64,000 nt of DNA from Closterium sp. NIES-65 (GCA_948144175.1 CANXME010002420.1:2368001-2432000), one strand, 5' to 3'; positions 41,681-54,413 are shown, counted from the stretch's first letter. The notes: a model not told the origin generated them from the sequence alone. Translations and numbers: made by a program.

Positions 41681-43499
41681 GGTACTAGGAGTAAATCCTT
41701 TTTCTAAGGTGTACGATGGTACCTAGAGTAAATGCGTTATTTAGCTGTATTAATGGTACCAAGAGTAAGTGCGTTATTTAACATAATTAGTGGTACTAGG
41801 AGTAGGTGCGTTACTTAGCCAAATGAATGGTAACAGAAGTAAGTGCGTTACTTCCAAATGAGTAGTACTTTGAGTAAGGCGTTACTTAACGATATAAGTT
41901 GTACTAAGAGTGAGTGTATCTCGTAGGTGTATGGGTGGTACCAAGAGTATTGCGTTACTTAGCCTCATGAGTAATATTACTAGGAAGTACGTTACTTAGC
42001 CATATGAGCGGTACTAATAATAAGTACGTTATTTAGCGATATGTGTGGTACTAAGAGTAACGCGTTACTGAATCATATGAGTGGTACTTAGAGTAAATGC
42101 GTTACCTAGATGTATGAGTGGTACCCACAAAAAGTGCGTTATTTTGCTGTATCAGTGGTACCAAGAGTAAGTGCATTACTTAGTCATATGAGTGGTACTA
42201 GGAGTAAGTGCGTTATTTAGCCATATGAGTGGTACTAAGAGTTAGTGCGCTACTTTGCCACATTAGTTGGATTAGTAGTTAGTGCGTCAATATGAGTGGT
42301 ACTAAGAGTAAATGTGTTATATTGCTGTATGAGTGGTACCAAGAATAAGTGCGTTACTTAGCCAAATGAGTGGTACGAACATTATGTGCGTTACTTAGTG
42401 ATATGAGTGGTACTTAGCCTAAGTGCGTTACTTACCTGTATGCATGGTACTAAGAGAAATTATATTCTTTGCCATTTGAGTGGTTCTACAAGTAGGTGCG
42501 TTACATAGCTCTATGAGTGGTACTAATAGTAAGGGCGTTATTTATCCATACGAGTGGTACGAAGATTAAGTGCGTTACTTAGCCGTTTGAGTTGTACTAG
42601 GAGTAAAGGCGTTACATAGAGATATGAGTGGTACTAAGAGTATGTGAGTTACTTAGCCATATGAGTGGAACTAAGAGTACATTCATCACTTAGCGATATG
42701 AGTACTAGAAGCGTTACATAGCTGGGTGAGTGGTACCAAGAGTAAGTGTGTTACTAAGCCTGGTGGGAGGTTCTAAGAGTAAGTAAGTACTTGGTTATAT
42801 GATTTATACTACTAAAGTTACTTTGTCATATTAGCGGTACTACGAGTAAGTGCGTTACTTAGCGATATGAGAGTAACTACGATTAAGCGCATTACTTGAC
42901 CATGGTACTACGAGTAAATGCGTTACATAGCGATATGAGTAGGATAAAGGGTAAGTGCGTTACAGCAGTGTTGGTACACAGAGTAAATCCGTAATTTAGC
43001 TGTATGAGAGGTACCAAAACTAAGTGCGTTAATTAACCAAATGAGTGGTACTAAGAGTAAGTGTAATTCTTAGCCATATGAGTGATATTACGAGTAAGTG
43101 CTTAACATAGCCATATAAGTAGAACTTAAAGAAAGTGCTTTACTTAGCCAAATGAATTGTACTAAGAATAAGTGCGATGGTAAGCCATATCAGTGGTACT
43201 AAGAGTAAGTGCGTTACTTAGCGATATGAGTTGTACTAATAGTAAATGCGTTACTTAGCCATATGAGTGGTTTCCAAGAATAAGCACGTTACTTAGCCTC
43301 ATGAGTGGTACTACAAGGAAGTGCGTTACTTAACTATATGGGTAGTACTAAGATAAATTGCGTAACTTAGCCATATAAGCAATGCTCAGAGTAAGTGCGT
43401 TACTTAGGTGTATGAGTGGTACCAAGAATGAATGCGTTATTTAGCTGTATGAGTGGTACCAAGAGTAGGTGCGTTACTTAACCATATCATCCGTACTTG
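41681..43499. repeat. 37-bp satellite array, main block 8 (~1.8 kb)
   Basis: About 49 monomers of the ~37-bp unit with many substitutions and small indels. Consensus halves: GTGGTACTAAGAGTAAGTG and CGTTACTTAGCCATATGA. Local variants (TAGCTGTATGAGTGGTACC, TAGCCAAATGAGTGG) hint at sub-types rather than strict higher-order repeats. No gene or LTR is inside. This is the host matrix of the locus. Confidence 0.95.
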
Positions 43500-44969
43500 T
43501 GTTGGGTGCAAATTCACATTGCACGACATCCTGCCGTCTGTTTGTACGAGTATGCGTGTGCGAATGCATTTGCGTGTGAATCGTATGTTCGTATGTTTGT
43601 TTGTTTTCGCAATTTTTGCTTGAAGCATTTGCAGGTACTCGCACAATGTGTGCTTCGGCACAACATTGTACGCGCTATGAACAGTGTTAGCAGAAAGGAC
43701 GACGCGCAAAGGAACCCAAGATGGAAGCTTTGCAGTTCGGTCGAATTGATTGCGCAGATTCAGTTCTATCCAACTTGTAATTGTACTGTTTTGTTTTGTT
43801 AACTATATTGTAGCAGGGCAGGCACTATAGGGGTACAATTCAGGTGACGATTGGATGTTGTTTGTCTGTATCTGCATGCTACAAGGCCACGGGAAACCAG
43901 CAGAACCAGTATTTGGCTGGTTGGGCAAAGACAAAACAGGTTCTGTTTTTAGGACCTGAACCTGGTTGTTGTTTTCCTAGGTTGGAAAACCAGAACCAGA
44001 GGTTGTTTTCCAACCTACCACCTGCTGTTCTTGTGAGAGTACGTCAGCTTATGCTTGTTATTCATGCTTGCTATTATTTCCTTACGTTATTCCTAGCTTA
44101 GCATTATTTTCTGCATGCATGAATTGCTTGATTTCCTAGGTTCATTGCTATACTATAGTTATTATAGTTATAGGCACCGAACCAGGTTATGTGCACCGAA
44201 CTCAAGCTATTCGGTTGCCGCCAAATTGCTTTCTACCGAGTACGGGAAGGTTCTGTTCGGGACGCTTCGCGACCCTCAGAACATTCGCGTAACACCTGGG
44301 TAACCTTCCTTGTGTCGAGCCTATATATAGCCTCATGTTGTACCCAGGTGATCATTCAATTCAATTTGAATCATCTTTTCTGAGCTCGATCCCAGATCCT
44401 CACAGTTTTTTCCAGCCAGGTTGGTTCTGTTGCTTGGAATTATTTGGGATCATCCCTCGTTGTTCCCAGGTTGATTCCCAAGGTCCTTGCTAGCTAGAAC
44501 TATTTATTCCTTCTCTGTTTGTACCTGAAAACAGTGAAATTGATTCAAGCGAATTCCTTCCTTGCTGGAATTTCCTTTCTACGCGGTGCGACGGCGGAAT
44601 GCTACCTGAGTCAACGCTAGTACGCTAGCACTCCAACGCTAGGCAAACGCTGTCCGAGCCATAACTTCGTAATGGCAGAACTTTTCGCGAGGCAGCTTGG
44701 CCCATTTTAAAGCTCTTGGAGCGAGCTTTGATATAGGAAATTCTCAGCTTAATCCGATCAACGGTCTGCACGATACGCTGCGCGACGTTCAAGGTACTCT
44801 TGCTGTTTTGACTAAGTCCCTCTTGATCCCTCTCTCTACAAACTCGGACCCGAGGATAGGGGCTGGTCTTGTACCAGGCACCCAAGGACCCTTGGAGGTG
44901 ACCCCGAGGAGAGGTTTTAAGTTTGATAAAGTCTTAATAGCTTGAGTTTATTAGGCGCTTACACAAACA
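43500..44969 (+). repeat. 5' LTR of element A with nested insertion
   Basis: TGTTGGGTGCAAATTC ... GCTTACACAAACA. Removing the nested solo LTR leaves about 1.09 kb, the family-2 standard. Confidence 0.9.
44032..44404 (+). repeat. Nested solo LTR of a fourth LTR family (373 bp)
   Basis: Starts TGTGAGAGTACG and ends AGATCCTCACA, giving inverted ends TGTGAG/CTCACA. Flanks GTTCT (44027-44031) and GTTTT (44405-44409) are a target duplication with one difference, and uninterrupted family-2 LTRs have the empty site (CTGTTTTGTCC). It holds a CTATATATAG motif at about 44320 that could be its TATA box, 80 bp before the end. It matches nothing else in the window. Confidence 0.88.
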
Positions 44970-44972
44970 AGC

Positions 44973-44984
44973 TGGTATCAGAGC
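44973..44984 (+). promoter_or_regulatory. Primer-binding site of element A
   Basis: Perfect TGGTATCAGAGC three bases after the LTR end, complementary to initiator-Met tRNA. Confidence 0.92.
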
Positions 44985-45015
44985 TGCGTTATAGTGATCC
45001 TCGATATAGGTAGCT

Positions 45016-47831
45016 ATGGCGGGCAACACCTCGACGGGAGCTGGTGAATCTTCAGCCCAAGATCGTAGCGGCAGCCAAGATTCTGGTGTTTCAGCGCCAA
45101 GGGGAGCGCGAACAAGCCAGGGCTCGCTGGTCAAGGAGGGGCTGAAGAATTTTACCGTCGAGAAGTTCAATGGTGAGGGCTATGATGATTGGGCCTGGAA
45201 AATACAACTATATTTCCATCAGATTGGATTGCTGAAACTAATCGTTGGGGAGGAGCCTAGACCAAGTGACCCCGCGCTACAGGAAGATTGGGATGAGCGC
45301 TCCTCGGCTGGCTATTATTTGATGTCATAGAGTTTGGAGCTGAACCAGGGTCACCACGTCATGCACCTGCTGCCGGAGGTTGAGTGCGGTCCGAGGCGTG
45401 GACGGTGTTGAAGGAGCTGCACGCCCCGACCTCCGTTGTTGCAACGTTGATGCTGTAGAAAGAGCTGTCTGCGTTGCGCCTGAGCGAGGGAGAACAGGTG
45501 CAACCTGTCCTGGATCAGATGTGCGACCTCTACGCGAAGTTGGCGACCGCGGGAATCACCTACCCGGAGCAGACCAAGTGCCTGAAGATGCTCTCGCTGC
45601 TGCCGTAATCGTGGCTTCAATTCACGAGCGGATTGAGCCTGCCGCAGAACCAGAGCTCAGGAACACTCGAGTGGGTGCGGACAAAGATTCTGGAGGAGGA
45701 CTTCCGTCGCCGCCATCTGAGGGGTGGAGACGACGGCAGCAGCGGCTACGGGATGCAAGGGAGCCGACGTGGCAAAGGACGTGGCTTCAGTGGTGCTGGA
45801 CGCGGTACAAAGAAAGACGACGACTCCAACGACCAACAAGGAGGTACCGGTTGGGGTCGCGGTGCGAAATCTGGACGTGGGGGCAAGTCGGGTGCTGGTG
45901 GCAAAATGAAAGGGAGTTGCTGGTATTATGAGAAGGAAGGGCAACCCTGGTTTTTGTGCTATAAGAAACCCGATGGATGGACCCCCCAGAATCGTCACCA
46001 GGATGGCGGCGCGCGGAGGAACCAGAAAAACGGCGCCAACATGGTCGCTGATTCGTCCGACAACAACCCGAAGGGCAACGGCGGTGCGGAAAAGAAGGAG
46101 GAGCGCACCGCGGGCCAATTCTTTCATATGGGAGACAAGGGGGAGCAAGGAGACGCATCTGCTAAGGCTGGAGCAGAGCTGCACCCCCTGGACTATTGGG
46201 TGTTGGACACAGGCGCTGCTTAGACAATGACGCCGCGCAAGGACCTGCTGGACGACATACGCGCTGCACCGATTAATGAGGTGTGCTCTGCCTCTGGACA
46301 CATGTTGAAGGTGGCTGGTGCGGGACAAGCTGCGTTTAAGGGAGCGGATGGCAAGCCGGTGGTGCTGCACGACGTTCTCCTCGTCCCCGACCTGAAGGCC
46401 AACCTTATCTCCCTCCGTAAGCTTGGCCAGGCTGGGGAGAACAACAACACAGATGGGGCTCGCACTTATATGGGGAAGCTGGGCAATCGGGTGCTTTGGG
46501 ATCTGCACGAGAGCAAGGACGTGTACAGGTCTATGTGGCAGCTGCCGGCGCTGGTGTGGCACGGTGGGGGGCAGGCTGGAAGGGGGTCTGCATCCCAGGG
46601 GGAGTGCAACGCCGTTGGAGGGGTTGGTGTGAAAGTGTCGGCCAGATCTGGGGAGACAGATTGGGCAACTGCACACCGACGTTTGGGGCATGTGGCAATG
46701 CCTTTGCTGAAGCAGCTGGAGACGGATGGAGCCGTTAAAGGCTTGAAGCTGAACGGACAACCACCCGATGATAACTGTGAAATTTGCCTCCTTTCAAAGT
46801 TCACCCGTTTCCCCTTCCATAGTGTGGCTGGCAGGAGCAAAAAGCCGTTGGAGCTGGTCCACATGGACTTGGTGGGGCCGCTGCCGGTGCAAGGGCACAA
46901 GGGGGAGCGGTACTTCCTAACCATAGTGGATGACTGGAGCAGGCTAATGTGGGCGTATCCGCTGAAGCAGAAAGATCACGCCGCCTCCACGATTCGGGAC
47001 GATTGGCTGCCGTTCGTGGAGAAGCAAGCGGAGTGTGTGGTGAAGCGGATTAGGACAGATCGGGGTGGTGAGTTCCTTGGAGCTGAGATGACGGCCTGGC
47101 TCAAGAAGCAGGGCATCCAGAGGAACTGACCACGGCTTACACCCCACAGTCCAACGGTGTAGCAAAACGGGCGAACCGGACAATTCTGGAGACAGCTAGG
47201 GCGCTGCTCATAGAATCTGGGCTGGGCAACTTGATGTGGCCCCATGCTGTTCGGCACGCTACCGTCGCTAAAAACAGGGTACTCACAAAGGTTGGGGATG
47301 ACTCGTGGGTGCCGTTGGAGAGGTGGCTTGGGAGGAAGCCGCCGGTGGACATGCTGAGGGTGTTCGGTTGCATGGCAGTCGCCCACGTCCCCAAGACCTA
47401 CTGCAGTAAGTTGGGGGCGAGTGCAATCTGGTGTGTGCATTTGGGGCTGGCTGCTGAGAGCAAGGGATGGCTGCTGTGGGAGCCTTCCAAGGGTGTGTTA
47501 TTTGACAGCAGGGATGTGAAGTTTGTTGAGGGCATGATGTATGGGAGCTGGGAGAAACAGCCGGAGGCCAGGGTGTCCCAGCAGATGGAGCAGATCACCA
47601 TGCAGCTGGACTTGACTCCTAGTGTGTGGGAGGAGGGAGAGGAGGCAGCTGTAGAGGGTGGTGATAAAAAGAAGATGCAGGAGGCACCTGCTGGTGGAGG
47701 TGATAGTGTGGAGACTAGCGGTAGCACTAGTGGAGCTGCTGGATCCGAGGGAGGAGAGCAGCAGCAGAAAAAAACTAAGAAGCCGAAGGGTGTCGTTATG
47801 AAGGGATGGGAGACACCCGTCTCCAGGCCAG
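45016..47831 (+). pseudogene. gag-pol: Gag-protease-integrase of element A
   Basis: Gag: MAGNTSTGAGESSAQDRSGS, FTVEKFNGEGYDDWAWKIQLYF (UBN2-like start), PESWLQF-type region, Gly/Lys-rich tail and a knuckle region. Protease: YWVLDTGAA. Integrase: RRLGHVAMPLLKQLE, CEICLLSKFTRFPF (HHCC zinc part), HMDLVGPLP, RTDRGGEFLGAE, then the C-terminal VFGCMAVAHVPKTY and HLGLAAESKGWLLWEP blocks. It ends in the acidic linker with KKPKGVVMKGWETPVSRP. Compared with element B it is a separate, more broken copy. Confidence 0.86.
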
Positions 47832-48784
47832 TGTTGGGTGCAAATTCACATTGCACGACATCCTGCCGTCTGTTTGTACGAGCATGCGTGTGCGAATGCA
47901 TTTGCGTGTGACTGGTATGTTCGTGTGTTTGTTTGATTTCGCAATTTTCGCTTGAAGCATTTGCAGGTACTCGCACAATGTGCGCTTCGGCATAACATTG
48001 TACGCGCTATGAACAGTACAAGCTATGAACAGTACAAGCTGAAAGGACGAGCTCGCAAAGGAACCCAAGATGGAAGCTTTGTGGTTCGGCTTACTTGATT
48101 GCGCAGATTCAGTTCTATCCACTTCGAAATTGTACTGTTTTGTTTGGTTAACTATAGTGTAGCAGGGCAGGCACTATAGGGGTACAATTTAGGTGAAGGT
48201 TGGATGTTGTTTGTCTGTATCTGCATGCTACAGGGCCAGGGGAAACCAGCGGAACCAGCATTTGGCTGGTTGGGCAAAGACAAAACAGGTTCTGTTTTTA
48301 GGACCTGAACCTAGTTGTTGTTTTCCTAGGTTGGAAACACAGAACCAGAGGTTGTTCACCAACCTACCACCTGCTATTTTGTCCAGCCAGGTTGGTTCTG
48401 TTGCTTGGAATTATTTGGTATCATCCTTGGTTGTTCCCAGGTTGATTCCCAAGGTCCTTGCTAGCTAGAGCTATTTATTCCTTCTCTGTTTGTACCTGAA
48501 TATAGTGAAATTGAATCAAGCGAATTCCTTCCTTGCTGGAATTTCCTTTCTATGCGGTGCGACAGCCAAATGCTACCCGAGTCAACGCTAGTACGCTAGC
48601 ACTCCAACGCTAGGCTAACGCTGTCCGGGCCATAACTTCGTAATGGCAGAACTTTTCGCGAGGCAACTTGGCTTATTTTAAAGTTCTTAGAGTGAGCTTC
48701 GATATAGTAAATTCTCAGCTTAATTCGATCTACGGTCTGCACGATACGCTGCGCGACGTTCAAGGTACTCTTGCTGTTTTGACT
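47832..48784 (+). repeat. 5' LTR of element B, partial (953 bp)
   Basis: TGTTGGGTGCAAATTC ... CTTGCTGTTTTGAC, then directly the untranslated leader CTCGATATAGG before gag. Confidence 0.85.
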
Positions 48785-48798
48785 CGATATAGGTAGCT

Positions 48799-51700
48799 AT
48801 GGCGGGGAACACCTCGGCGGTAGCTGGTGAATCTTCAGCCCAAGATCGTAGCGGCAGCCATGATTCTGGAGTTTCTGCGCCAAGGGGAGCGCGAACAAGC
48901 CAGGGCTCGCTGATCAAGGAGGTGCTGAAAAACTTCACCGTCGAGAAGTTCAATGGTGAGGGCTATGATGATTGGGCCTGGAAAATGCAACTTTATTTCC
49001 GTCAGATCGGATTGCTGAAACTAATGATTGGGGAGGAGCCTAGACCGAGTGACCCCGCCTTTTAGTAAGATTGGGACGAGCGCGCCTCGGCTGGCTACTA
49101 CTTGATGTCGCAGAGTTTGGAGCTGAACCAGCGTCACCACGTCATGCACCTGCTGCCGGAGGTTGAGTGCGGTCCGAAGGCGTGGACGGTGTTGAAGGAG
49201 CTGCACACCCCTACCTACGTCGCTGCGACGCTCATGATGGAGAGGGAGCTGTCCGCGTTGCGCCTAAGCGAGGGAAAGCCGGTGCAACCTATCCTGGACA
49301 AGATGCGTGATCTCTACGCGAAGTTGGCGACCGCGGGAATCACCTACCCGGAGCAGACTAAGTGCCTGAAGATGCTCTCGCTGCTGCCGGAATCGTGGCT
49401 TCAATTCACGAGCGGATTGAGCCTGCTGCAGAACCAGAGCTTGTGGACGCTCGAGTGGGTGCGGACGAAGATTCTGGAGGAGGACTTCCGTCGCCGCCAA
49501 CTGAGGGGTGGAGACGACGGCAGCAGCGGCTACGGGATGCAAGGGAGCCGACGTGGCAAAGGACGTGGCTTCGGTGGTGCTGGACGCGGTGCAAAGAAAG
49601 ACGACGACTCCAACGACCAACAAGGAGGTACCGGTTGGGGTCACGGTGCAAAATCTGGACGTGGGGGCAAGTCGGGTGCTGGTGGCAAAATGAAAGGGAG
49701 TTGCTGGTATTGTGAGAAGGAAGGGCACCCCTGGTTTTTGTGCTATAAGAAACCCGATGGATGGACCCCCCAGAATCGTCACCAGGATGGCGGCGCGTGG
49801 AGGAACCAGAAAAACGGCGCCAACATGGTCGCTGATTCGTCCGACAACAACTCGAAGGGCAACGACAGTGCGGAGAAGAAGAAGGAGCGCACCGTGGGCC
49901 AATTCTTCCATGTGGGAGACAAGGGGGAGCAAGGAGACGCATCTGCTAAGGTTGGGGCAGAGCTGCACCCCTTGGACTATTGGGTGTTGGACACAGGCGC
50001 TGCTTGGACAATGACGCCGCGCAAGGACCTGCTGGACGACGTACGCGCTGCACCGATTAATGAGGTGTGCTCTGCCTCTGGACACATGTTGAAGGTGGCT
50101 GGTGCGGGACGAGCTGCGTTTAAGGGAGCGGATGGCAAGCCGGTGGTGCTGCACGACGTTCTTCTTGTTCCTGAACTCAAGGCCAACCTCATCTCCCTCC
50201 GTAAGCTTGGCAAGTCTGGGGTGAGCACTAGCACAGATGGGGCACGCACTTATAAGGGGAAGCTGGGCAATCGGGTGCTTTGGGATCTGCACGAGAGCAA
50301 GGACGTGTACAGATCTATGTGGCAGCTGCCGGCGCTGGCGTGGCACGGTCGGGGGCAGGCTGGAGAGGGGTCTGCTTCCCAGGGGGAGTGCAACGCCGTT
50401 GGAGGGGTTGGTGTGAAAGTGTCGGCCAGATCTGGGGAGACGGATTGGGCAACTGTAGACCGACGTTTGGGGCATGTGGCAATGCCTTTGCTGAAGCAGC
50501 TGGAGAAGGATGGAGCCGTTAAAGGCTTGAAGCTGAACAGACAACCACCCGATGATAACTGTGAAATTTGCCTCCTTTCAAAGTTCACCCATTTCCCCTT
50601 CCATAGTGTGGCTGGCAGGAGCAAGAAGCTGTTGGAGCTGGTCCACATGGACTTGGTGGGGCCGCTGCCAGTGCAAGGGCACAAGGGGGAGCGGTACTTC
50701 CTAACCATAGTGGATGACTGGAGCAGGCTAATGTGGGCGTATCCGCTGAAGCAGAAAGATCACGCTGCCTCCACGATTCGGGACGATTGGCTGCCGTTCG
50801 TGGAGAAGCAAGCGGAGTGTGTGGTGAAGCGGATTAGGACAGATCGGGGTGGTGAGTTCCTTAGAGCTGAGATGACGGCCTGGCTCAAGAAGCAGGGCAT
50901 CCAGAGGGAGCTGACCACGTCTTACACCCCACAGTCCAACGGTGTAGCAGAACGGGCGAATCGGACAATTTTGGAGACAGCTAGGGCGCTGCTCATAGAA
51001 TCTGGGCTGGGCAACTTGATGTGGCCCCATGCTGTTCGGCACGCTACCGTCGCTAGGAACAGGGTACTCACAAAGGTTGGGGATAACTCGTGGGTTCCGT
51101 TGGAGAGGTGGCTTGGGAGGAAGCCGCTGGTGGACATGCTGAGGGTGTTCGGTTGCATGGCAGTCGCCCACGTCCCCAAGACCTACCGCAGTAAGTTGGG
51201 GGCGAGTGCAATCTGGTATGTGCATTTGGGGCTGGCTGCTGAGAGCAAGGGATGGCTGCTGTGGGAACCATCCAAGGGTGTGTTGTTTGACAGCAGGGAT
51301 GTGAAGTTTGTTGAAGGCATGATGTATGGGAGCTGGGAGAAACAGCCGGAGGCCAGGGTGTCCCAGCAAATGAATCAGATCACCATGCAGCTGGACCTGA
51401 CTCCTAGTGTGTGGGAGGAGGGAGAGGAGGCAGCTGCAGAGGGTGGTGATGGAAAGAAGGTAGACGAGGCACCTGCTGGTGGAGAAAATGATGTGGAGAT
51501 TGGCACTAGTGGAGCTGCTGGATCTCAGGGGAGAGAGCAGCAGCAAGGGAAAACTAAGAAGCCGAAGGGTGTCCTTATGAAGGGATGGGAGACACCCGTC
51601 TCCAGGCCAGGACGTACCCGTATGGCTACTAAGAAGCTGACTGCAGGAGCTGATGTAGCTGAGCAGCAGCTTGGGACCGAGGAGGCATTGCTGATTCTAC

Positions 51701-53373
51701 CGCATGGCAATGACCCGGATGAGGAGGATGAGCCTGCGGACTGTTTTCTTGCCCCTGCACCAGAGGAACCAGCTAGCATGGAGGAGGCATTAGCTGGACC
51801 AGATAGGGACAAATGGCTAGCTTCTAGGGATGCTGAGTACCAGAGCCTGCTGGAGAATGGGACTTGGGAAATAGTGGTGCTGCCTGAGGGAAAGAAAGCG
51901 GTACAATGCAAGTGGGTGCTAAGGATCAAGACTGACGACAAGGGGCAGGTCACCATCTACAAGAATAGGCTGGTGGCTAAGGGGTTTATGCAGAAGGAGA
52001 AGCGGGACTTCAATGAGATCTTTGCTCCCACTGCCAAACCCCCTACCCTCCGTGTCTTGTTGGCAGATGCAACCGTTAGTGGGAAGTTCATTATCCAGAT
52101 GGACATATCAACGGCATTCCTAAGTGGGATTTTCGAGGAGGATGTGTACATGACGCAGCCACCTGGGTATTAGGATGGTACGGGCAGGGTGTGCAAGCTG
52201 AAAAAGTCCATCTACGGCTTGAAGCAGGCGCCACGCTGCTGGTACCACAAGTTGGCAGCTGTTTTAGAGGAGATGGGATTCAGGACCAGCAGCTGTGATG
52301 AGAGCCTCTTTCTCAAGGGGGAGGGGAAGAAGCTGGTGCTGTTTCTGGTCTATGTGGACGACATTCTTCTCTTTAGCAGCAGCATGAAGGAGATCCAGAA
52401 GATGCAGCAGCAGCTGATGGAGAACTTCAAGTGCAAGAACCTTGGGGAGGTAAAATATTACCTCGGGATGCACGTAGAGAGGGATCTGGATCACAGGTGG
52501 TTGAAGCTGCACCAGGAGAAGTTCATCAAGGAGCTTGGGGAGAAGTACGGAATTGAGAACGAGCGCAAGGTTGCAACTCCCCTGCCAGCAGAATTCAAGC
52601 TTGTGAAAGCTGCAAAGGATGAAGGGGTTGAAGCCGAGGAGCAGCAGCAATTTCAGTCCTTGGTGGGCAGCCTCTTGTATGCAGCTGTTCACACGAGGCC
52701 CGACATCTCTTTCTCGGTTGGGCAGCTGGCTAGGGTGGTGCAGAATCCATCAGAGGAGCAGGTGGATGCAGCTGAGCGTGTGGTGAAGTATCTGAACTCT
52801 CACCCAAGCATTGGAGTTCAATACTCCGCATCTGCACAGGTGAAGCAGAAAGGGGTTGAGGTGCTGAAAGAGAAAGGGGAGAGGCTTGGAGAAGGCAAGC
52901 TCTTTCTCACTTGCTTTACCAATGCTACGTGGGCCTCTGAGAAGGAGGATTCCTCATCTGTGGGAGGATTCATCTGCGTAGTTGGGGGAGGACCAGTTAG
53001 TTGGAGGTCAAAGAAGCAGACGGAGACAGCACTCTCTTCCGTGGAATCAGAGTACATGGCGATGTTCCATGGGATGAAGGAGGTGATTTGGCTGAGGAGG
53101 CTGTTGGAGGAGATTGGCCAGGAGCAAAAGGTTGCTACGCCGCTGTTTTGTGATAGCAAGGGAGCTCTTGGGATGGCCAGGAACGCTGTGCTTCATGGGC
53201 TGAATAAGCACACACGTATCAAGTGGCACTGGCTGCGTAAGGAGGTGAAGAGGGGGACGGTGAATCCGATCTACATCAAGACTCACCAGCAGCCAGCAGA
53301 CTTCCTTACCAAGAGGCTTGCGGATGAGCCTCATTGGCGTTGTTTGCGCATGGGTGGAATGAGCATGAACTAG
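48799..53373 (+). pseudogene. gag-pol: Gag-pol polyprotein of element B (reference for family 2)
   Basis: Total about 1520 residues, near the usual Copia size. Gag: MAGNTSAVAGESSAQD, FTVEKFNGEGYDDWAWKMQL, DWDERASAGYYLMSQSLELN, LWTLEWVRTKILEEDF. Knuckle: CWYCEKEGHPWFLC (CX2CX4HX4C). Protease: VLDTGAAWTMT. Integrase: zinc part with CEICLLSKF, DDE core (HMDLVGPLP; RTDRGGEFL; NGVAERANRTILETAR), then GRKPLVDMLRVFGCMA. RT: WVLRIKTDDKGQVTIYK, LVAKGFMQKEKRDFNEIFAP, MDISTAFLSGI, YGLKQAPRCWYHKL, FLVYVDDILLFSSS. RNase H: NATWASEKEDSSSVGGF, TALSSVESEYMAMFHGMKE, FCDSKGALGMARN and HTRIKWHWLRKEV. The end is TKRLADEPHWRCLRMG. Catalytic motifs are all recognisable; it is broken in about two places. Confidence 0.92.
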
Positions 53374-53415
53374 TATGGAATGATGGGGATGCAGCCGGCA
53401 GGCTGAGGGGGAGTG

Positions 53416-54413
53416 TGTTGGGTGCAAATTCACATTGCACGACATCCTGCCGTCTGTTTGTACGAGTATGCGTGTGCGAATGCATTTGTGCGTGAATGGT
53501 ATGTTCGTGTGTTTGTTTGCTTTCGCAATTTTCGCTTGAAGCATTTGCAGGTTCTTGCTCAATGTGCGCTTCGGCATAACATTGTACGCGCTATGAACAG
53601 TACAAGCAGAGAGGATGAGCTTGCAAAGGAACCCAAGATGGAAGCTTTGCGGTTCGGCTTACTTGATTGCGCAGATTCAGTTCTATCCAGCTCAAAATGG
53701 CACTGTTTTGTTTGGTTGACTATAGTATAGCAGGGCAGGCACTATAGGGGTACAATTTAGGTGAAGGTTGGATGTTGTTTGTCTGTATTTGATGCTACAG
53801 GGCCAGGGGAAACCAGCGGAACCAGCATTTGGCTGGTTGGGCAAAGACAAAACAGGTTCTGTTTTTAGGACCTGAACCTGGTTGTTGTTTTCCCAGGATG
53901 AAAAAACAGAACCAGAGGTTGTTCACCAACCTACCACCTGCTATTTTGTCCAGCCAGGTTGGTTCTGTTGCTTGGAATTATTTGGGATCATCCCTGGTTG
54001 TTCCCAGGTTGATTCCCAAGGTCCTTGCTAGCTAGAGCTATTTATTCCTTCTCTGTTTGTACCTGAATATAGTGAAATTGATTCAAGCAAATTCCTCCCT
54101 TCCTGGAATTTTGTTTCTACGCGGTGCGACGGCAGAATGCTACCCGAGTCAACGCTAGTACGCTAGTACTCCAACGCTAGGATATTCTCAACTTAATCCG
54201 ATTTAAGGTCTGCACGATACGCTGCGCGACGTTCAAGGTACTCTTGCTGTTTTGACTAAGTCCCTCTTGATCCCTCTCTCTACAAACTCGGACCTGAGGA
54301 TAGGGGCTGGTCTTGTACCAGGCACCCAAGGACCCTTGGAGGTGACCCCGAGGAGAGGTTTTAAGTGTGATAAAGTCTTAATAGCTTGAGTTTATTAGGC
54401 CCTTACACCAAGA
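53416..54413 (+). repeat. 3' LTR of element B (998 bp)
   Basis: TGTTGGGTGCAAATTC ... CCTTACACCAAGA, about 95 bp shorter than the standard LTR. Preceded by purine tract GAGGGGGAGTG. Confidence 0.88.

Larger units (their letters stand above)
43500..47831 (+). mobile_element. Family-2 Copia element, 5' LTR to integrase linker (element A)
   Basis: 5' LTR 43500-44969 (long because it holds a nested 373-bp solo LTR), primer site TGGTATCAGAGC at 44973-44984, gag ATG at 45016, then gag, protease, integrase and the post-integrase linker. Sequence stops where element B's LTR begins at 47832. RT and RNase H are not present on this side. The polyprotein has several breaks. The left flank is satellite (ACTTG); the matching right flank is not seen. 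Confidence 0.9.
47832..54413 (+). mobile_element. Most complete family-2 Copia copy (element B)
   Basis: 5' LTR (47832-48784, lacking its usual end and primer site), gag-pol 48799-53373, purine tract (about 53405-53415) and 3' LTR 53416-54413 (shorter than standard). It starts inside element A's linker (flank GCCAG), so B inserted into A or recombined there. All domains are in order and the polyprotein is broken in only about two places. The missing LTR end and primer site mean it could not complete a normal cycle. The right edge meets an inverted LTR at 54414. Confidence 0.9.

Noticed and set aside
41681-43499. CRISPR-like array
   Set aside because: Units are tandem with no unique spacers, diverge throughout, and the context is eukaryotic; it is a satellite.
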